Shown: in pieces, positions 59,627-64,000 of the stretch
How the letters are laid out: every line of letters begins with the position of its first letter
Numbering within the stretch: the first letter of the stretch is position 1
NCBI GenBank assembly: GCA_026418625.1
Contig: JAOABA010000058.1
Location: 1 to 64,000, forward strand
Length of the DNA: 64,000 nucleotides
From: Candidatus Kapaibacterium sp.
Lineage (GTDB): Bacteria; Bacteroidota; Ignavibacteria; Kapaibacteriales; UBA2268
Reading direction: 5' to 3'
The notes under the pieces: model-generated
The model's database searches: none
What the model was told of the DNA's origin: nothing
What the model saw: only the letters and a program-made list of their open reading frames with translations
Program-made: the position numbers and the translations under genes

Positions 59627-59757
59627 AGGCTGTGTAAAAACCAGTCAATCTGAGGCGAAGGCGAAGAAGCCACATCATTTAAATCATTTATAAATAATAG
59701 ACTCTTCACTTCGTTCAGAGTGACCAATAACAATTACTGCACTTTTTTACACAGCCT
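59627..59757. mobile_element. MITE-like element with 14-bp terminal inverted repeats
   Basis: AGGCTGTGTAAAAA (59627-59640) and its exact reverse complement (59744-59757) bound a 131-bp segment without transposase. Inside lies copy B of the dispersed 28-base repeat (59697-59724). GGCTGTGTAAAA-type ends are typical of some IS families, so a parent transposase elsewhere in the genome is expected. No clear target duplication flanks it. It sits in the 566-base gene-free gap 59319-59884. The minus-strand open frame 59497-59733 crosses the element and looks spurious. The rest of the gap shows nothing else. Confidence 0.7.
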
Positions 59758-59884
59758 TTTCCGCAAGGTTAAATCACTAATTTTTTAATCCCTGAGAACA
59801 TTTAATCAATTAAATTATTTGAAAAATTATACTATTGTATTATATTTAGATTTGTCCATTCATAAATTGTTTAGCCTTAAGATT

Positions 59885-60505
59885 TCAAAAATCAATGAAT
59901 GGAGCAAGATGTTCAGCATCTTTGAGATGAACAAGAGCATTATCCTGAACTAAGTCATCTACAGCTTTTTTTGCTTCATTAAGGTCAATATTGAAATTAT
60001 AAGCGAAATGCCATATATCTGTCGGAGAGACGGAAATCTGAAGGATTAAAAGTTGAGCAATGGTCAGCTCCTCATTATTCATAAATCTTGTTTTGGCAGA
60101 CTCAAGAAGAATATCCGACTCCTTGTCCACTATATGCGAAGAAGTAAAATAGTAATTCTCATTATTCATAAGATCGCAGATTGGATAGCCACGCATCTTG
60201 TCCAAAAGAACCGGAAGAAATGACATTCCTACGATATATGGCTCTTCATCAGTATTTCCCCATAAATCCTTCCAAATTTCAATGTCATTTTCATAAAGCC
60301 ATTCAAAAAATTTTATTTCCCGCAAGGGTAATTTTATAAGATGAGAGGCACCATACCTTTTTGCTAGTGCCTCTGCCATCTCTATATTAAGAGCCTGAAA
60401 AACTTCATCACTCAATTCAATGAAATGATTTTCTGCTGATTGACCATCAATTATTTCAATCAGACTGTTTAACGTCAACTGTTCCTTTTTTCTTTCTGTT
60501 TTCAT
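59885..60505 (-). CDS. Unknown soluble protein overlapping yfhO-like gene
   Basis: 206 residues, no signal peptide or TM segment, acidic and mostly helical ('ELSDEVFQALNIEMAEALAK', 'LDKMRGYPICDLMNNENYYF'). The C-terminal part (~150-206; 'TIAQLLILQISVSPTDIWHF', 'AKKAVDDLVQDNALVHLKD') could be a winged-helix-like domain. I do not recognise a family. The first 50 bases overlap the 3' end of the YfhO-like gene in another frame; no later Met gives a sensible start, so translational coupling is likely. Confidence 0.65.
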   Translation of the reverse strand: MKTERKKEQLTLNSLIEIIDGQSAENHFIELSDEVFQALNIEMAEALAKRYGASHLIKLPLREIKFFEWLYENDIEIWKDLWGNTDEEPYIVGMSFLPVLLDKMRGYPICDLMNNENYYFTSSHIVDKESDILLESAKTRFMNNEELTIAQLLILQISVSPTDIWHFAYNFNIDLNEAKKAVDDLVQDNALVHLKDAEHLAPFIDF

Positions 60506-62990
60506 AAATGAAACCGAAAACTAAAAGTGCTAAGACGAATATATTCAGAATAATGCTAAAAGTTTTGCCCAATTCAAAGTTTTTCGATTCAAATTTCATC
60601 TCTATGGTATGCTTTCCCTTTGGAACTATAATAGACCTGAAAGCATAATTAGTTTTGTAAATTTCTGTTTCCTTTCTGTCAATGAAAGCTTTCCACGAAA
60701 CAGGATAGAATATTTCTCCTATAAACAACAAATTATTGCCTGAAGCATTTGCTTCTATTTTTATATATTCATTTTTCTTCTCCAAAATCTTTGCATAAGC
60801 TGTTGAATCAGGTGCTTCAATTGCTGTTGGCAGTGCTTTCTCAATAAAGGCTGTATCCAATGGATTGAAATTACCTAATTCAAGATTTGTCAGTATCTGC
60901 CTTGGTTTTTCAATAACTGCATTTTTAACAAAGAAGAGTCTGTCCAGAGCAGTATTATTGAGATACACTAAAGCTCTGTTCTTCTGTGATTGATAAATCG
61001 GTTGAATTCCTTCACCCAGTGATTGAGAAGTTATTACATACTTAACATTCATTAAATTCCATAAAAAAGGATTAAAAAGCTGAGAAGTAGATTTCTTAAA
61101 TTGAGGTGCATTTGCAAAATCCATCAAATCCTGATAAACTCTGAGTTTTGCAGCGTGATATCCATTTATGTTTTCAGCAAGAAACCAAGCCGGAAGATTT
61201 GCTATATTTGTTGAATAATCGGCAACTCTATATATTGACTTATCCTGCTTGATGAAATCATAAATATCCTTTCTGTCAGTAAAAACCGTTGTCAAATCTG
61301 TTTCAGAAACCTGCATTCTTCGGGCATCAACTCTCCATAAATCTATAAATAATATAGTTATTAATATCAAATAAAATAAAAATCTTTTTATTTTTCCTGT
61401 AATAAACAGATAGATTGAAATTGCTCCAGCAAGAAGAAGGAACCCTCCAAAATACCAATCCTCAACCATAAAATTCCATACAGCATCATAAAATTCACCC
61501 GGTAAATTTGTTCCGTATAATTTTGATAATGATTGTGTCGCAGCGTTCAAATAACTTGTTTTAAATGTTGCCGAAAAAATAAATCCTATGACCAAAAAAG
61601 CAAGAGCTATAATGATTATCAGATTGAGTTTTGATTTATCCTTTGCCTGAAAATTTTTCTGCCAGTTGATTAACCCTGCTATACCAAATCCAGAAAGAAT
61701 TGGAACTGCAAAGTGAGTCAATACTAATGACATACTTGGCGCCCTAAACTTATTAAAGCTTGGAACAAAGTAATAAAATAAATCATAAAGAAATGAAAGA
61801 TTTTTCCCAAATGATAAAAATATACTAAATACACTTATTACCACCAAAGCCCAGATAAATGGATCTTTCCTGAAAAAGATTATTCCAAGAATTGCAAGAA
61901 ATAGGACAAGAATACCCATATAAGGTGGGGAATCCTCGCTTTCCTTTTGTCCCCAATACGTGCTGAGCATTACCGGCTCATTTCCTGTCGCCATAAGCTT
62001 GACTTCTCTTTGCCCGAAACCGAAATAGCTTGGATTAACAAAGGTCATTAATTCCTGAGGGCTATATGACCACGCAGTCGCATAGCTGTATTCGTTTCCT
62101 CCACTTGCATCTACTTTTTTCCCCTCAGGTTGTTCAATTGGCGCTGATCCACGTGTTGAATAAGGTGTATACTCGACGGTGCTTAAATATCTATCCGATG
62201 ACATTCCGAAAGCAATCAATCCAGCAACCACTAGCAATCCTGCGGAGCGAACAACATTCAATGGCTCTGCTTTGGTTATGGCTCTATGGACAAACTCAAA
62301 AATCAAGAAAATACCAAAGGCACACACTCCGTAAAAAATTAGCTGCAAGTGACCGGCTTCCATCATAAAATGAACAGCAAGTATTAGTAACGCAATATAA
62401 ATAATGGAAAATTTAACCCTCAATTTTTCAATAAACATTAAAATAAACGGAAACATCGAAAGGACAACTGGTTTTGTGTTGTGCCCAATCATAACCCAAG
62501 TAATAACCCAAGTTGAAAATATTGCAGCTATCGCAGCAAAAAAGGATTGAAACCTATCCAAATCTTTAGAGCGAAGTAGATAATAAACACCTATTCCATA
62601 AATTGAATAATGGGCTGCCATTCTAGCTACATCACTGCTAAAAAGATTACCGATGAATTCAGTTATTCCAAAAAATATTTGTGGAAAGAAATCCCATAAC
62701 CTTTGCCCTTGAGTAAGCAAAGAAGCAAAACTTGGCATACCACCAAAAATATAAGGTATCCATAATGGGAATGTTCCTGCGTTACTTGCCTCCTTTTTGA
62801 AATTATCAAAGCTCATTGATGACAAAGAATCAGCTTCACTAAAACCTCCTCCTTGGATAGCTTCCCAAAGAAAAACAAAAACAGCGAGAATGATGAAAAA
62901 AACAAAAATGTAGTCCTGATATTTCTCCGGTATTAAATTTTTTTGCTTCTTTGACTCAACAGAAACTTTCTTTTTAACAGTTTTAACCAT
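60456..62990 (-). CDS. YfhO-family membrane protein
   Basis: 844 residues, polytopic: about 12-13 TM segments, one at ~25-45, the rest to ~580, then a large periplasmic C-terminal domain, and a last TM at ~810-830. YfhO/GT-C features are present: a large first loop with 'EADSLSSMSFDNFKKEASNA' and 'GTFPLWIPYIFGGMPSFASL', and the C-terminal 'VSWKAFIDRKETEIYKTNY' segment. B. subtilis YfhO is a glycosyltransferase-like protein acting on lipoteichoic acid; in Bacteroidota its acceptor is unknown. It is transcribed with the downstream small protein (50-base overlap). Confidence 0.85.
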   Translation of the reverse strand: MVKTVKKKVSVESKKQKNLIPEKYQDYIFVFFIILAVFVFLWEAIQGGGFSEADSLSSMSFDNFKKEASNAGTFPLWIPYIFGGMPSFASLLTQGQRLWDFFPQIFFGITEFIGNLFSSDVARMAAHYSIYGIGVYYLLRSKDLDRFQSFFAAIAAIFSTWVITWVMIGHNTKPVVLSMFPFILMFIEKLRVKFSIIYIALLILAVHFMMEAGHLQLIFYGVCAFGIFLIFEFVHRAITKAEPLNVVRSAGLLVVAGLIAFGMSSDRYLSTVEYTPYSTRGSAPIEQPEGKKVDASGGNEYSYATAWSYSPQELMTFVNPSYFGFGQREVKLMATGNEPVMLSTYWGQKESEDSPPYMGILVLFLAILGIIFFRKDPFIWALVVISVFSIFLSFGKNLSFLYDLFYYFVPSFNKFRAPSMSLVLTHFAVPILSGFGIAGLINWQKNFQAKDKSKLNLIIIIALAFLVIGFIFSATFKTSYLNAATQSLSKLYGTNLPGEFYDAVWNFMVEDWYFGGFLLLAGAISIYLFITGKIKRFLFYLILITILFIDLWRVDARRMQVSETDLTTVFTDRKDIYDFIKQDKSIYRVADYSTNIANLPAWFLAENINGYHAAKLRVYQDLMDFANAPQFKKSTSQLFNPFLWNLMNVKYVITSQSLGEGIQPIYQSQKNRALVYLNNTALDRLFFVKNAVIEKPRQILTNLELGNFNPLDTAFIEKALPTAIEAPDSTAYAKILEKKNEYIKIEANASGNNLLFIGEIFYPVSWKAFIDRKETEIYKTNYAFRSIIVPKGKHTIEMKFESKNFELGKTFSIILNIFVLALLVFGFIYENRKKKGTVDVKQSD

Positions 62991-63185
62991 AATTCAGCCT
63001 TAAAATAATCAAAATCATTAATTATGAAAATAAAATGAAAATTCTTTAATCTTTAAAAAACTCAAATTAATAAAAAGGTTATAAATAGCACAATTAAAAT
63101 GAAAATTTTATTATTACTTTATATCTAAAATAAACAATGATTTATTCCCGTTGAATAATAGATTAATTTAAAAGAACAAGAAATA

Positions 63186-64000
63186 ATGAAGAAATACATA
63201 TATATAATAATTATAATATTTTGGGGGTTAAATCCACTTTTTTCCCAAAAGATACTTATTCCAATGGATTTGACTCAGACTGACCACCTGAAAGCTTATG
63301 GTTTAACTTACTGGGTCTTGGAAAACGGTCAAACTGCTGATTGGCTTCTTAATTATCGTGGCGGCTCTTTTATGACTGACTATTCAAACAAAATTGCAGC
63401 TGAATGTCGCATCAGGGGTGTTTTTTTCGAAGTAATTGATGGCGCAGTAGCCGCTTCGATTTATGCAGAAGTTCAAAGCGAAAACGTAAATATGGACCTT
63501 GTCAGACTCGAAAAACCTCCAAGAATTGCTGTATATGCCCCACCCGGTGCACAACCTTGGGACGATGCAGTCAGATTAGCCCTCGATTATGCAGAGATTA
63601 AACACGATATTATTTGGGATGAAGAAGTTTTGACAAATAAATTGCAGGATTATGACTGGCTTCATCTCCATCACGAAGATTTCACCGGTCAATACGGCAA
63701 ATTCTGGGCAAGCTACGCAAATGCACCTTGGTATATTGAACAAGTTGCTTTGTATGAAGCTTCTGCTAAAAGATTAGGTTTTAAAAAAGTCTCCGATTTG
63801 AAAAAAGCTATTGTACTTAAAATCAGAGAATATGTTGCCGGAGGTGGTTTTCTTTTTGCTATGTGCAGCGCTACAGATACTTATGATATTGCTCTATCAG
63901 CAATGAAAATTGATATTTGCGAAACAATGTTCGATGGTGACCCTGCTGACCAAAATGCAAATTCAAAACTGGAATTCTCAGAGACATTCGCATTCGAAAA
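63186..64000 (+). CDS. Secreted protein, cut at window end
   Basis: An open frame from ATG 63186 runs off the window (271 codons seen). A signal peptide (~1-21, ending LFSQ) precedes 'KILIPMDLTQTDHLKAYGLT', 'ENGQTADWLLNYRGGSFMTD', 'PRIAVYAPPGAQPWDDAVRL' and 'HHEDFTGQYGKFW'. I recall this as a conserved Bacteroidota/Chlorobi family often labelled 'asparagine synthetase B' in databases. Nothing seen here (no N-terminal Cys or amidotransferase motif, and a signal peptide is present) supports that label. The 'IAVYAPPG...DDAVRLALDYA' part looks like a glutamine-amidotransferase-like or DUF-type flavodoxin fold. Function unknown. Confidence 0.75.
   Translation, partial: MKKYIYIIIIIFWGLNPLFSQKILIPMDLTQTDHLKAYGLTYWVLENGQTADWLLNYRGGSFMTDYSNKIAAECRIRGVFFEVIDGAVAASIYAEVQSENVNMDLVRLEKPPRIAVYAPPGAQPWDDAVRLALDYAEIKHDIIWDEEVLTNKLQDYDWLHLHHEDFTGQYGKFWASYANAPWYIEQVALYEASAKRLGFKKVSDLKKAIVLKIREYVAGGGFLFAMCSATDTYDIALSAMKIDICETMFDGDPADQNANSKLEFSETFAFE

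Noticed and set aside
59497-59733. 78-codon minus-strand open frame
   Set aside because: It crosses the MITE-like element. Part of its protein ('LVTLNEVKSL') is translation of the dispersed 28-base repeat. No ribosome-binding site or family match, so judged spurious.

Overview
The window is AT-rich DNA from a free-living Gram-negative bacterium of the Bacteroidota/FCB group. The best guess, by inference, is an Ignavibacteria- or Kapabacteria-like lineage. The grounds are: several secreted proteins with C-terminal type IX secretion (T9SS) sorting domains; Bacteroidota families such as DUF3078, DUF2723, YfhO and PD40-OmpA proteins; a bacillithiol gene (bshC); and fairly frequent Shine-Dalgarno sites, which classical Bacteroidia mostly lack. 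The first 28 bases are Illumina Nextera adapter, so this is the end of an assembled contig.

Layout. 29-804: 3'-truncated lipoprotein. 902-5769: operon of a GAF/SpoIIE-type phosphatase, a GT39-like membrane glycosyltransferase and BshC. 6001-8326: eukaryotic-type citrate synthase and malate dehydrogenase. 8655-19990: long minus-strand block (IgGFc-binding-like T9SS protein, MFS transporter with an apparent CTG start, DUF3078 outer-membrane protein, lipoprotein, second MFS transporter, GT2 glycosyltransferase broken by one in-frame TGA, DUF2723 membrane protein). 20330-25014: S41-like protein, HMA metal-binding protein, NmrA-like protein, ankyrin protein. 25366-31147: SppA fused to a beta-rich N-terminal domain, then archaeal-type GatD and GatE. 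31561-38291: 1526-residue T9SS cargo and a double-OmpA protein. 38312-38720: HicAB toxin-antitoxin pair. 39248-46568: alpha-glucan phosphorylase, threonylcarbamoyl-AMP synthase, HPr, a response-regulator phosphatase, and a KefC/KefF-type antiporter pair. 46569-49890: repeat-rich accessory stretch with a relic T9SS domain, a frameshifted T9SS gene and a degenerate M28-like T9SS protein. 49904-54709: Lys/Glu-rich secreted protein, two-component system, OsmC, small membrane protein, PurE and a mono-haem T9SS protein. 54863-62990: PD40-OmpA protein, RfbC, unknown membrane protein, MITE-like element, small unknown protein and YfhO. 63186 to the end: truncated secreted protein.

How the genes fit together. 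Most are envelope, secretion and housekeeping functions. The least ordinary items are: the gatE-gatD operon, an enzyme usually regarded as archaeal; perfect palindromes that form in-frame parts of T9SS sorting-domain coding sequence, with the surrounding sorting-domain DNA itself repeated; catalytically degenerate hydrolases that keep secretion signals; and several one-base lesions (TGA in GT2, a frameshift at about 47560, no ordinary start codon in hicA) that may be real or may be assembly errors. I saw no tRNA, rRNA, CRISPR array, complete insertion sequence or prophage.
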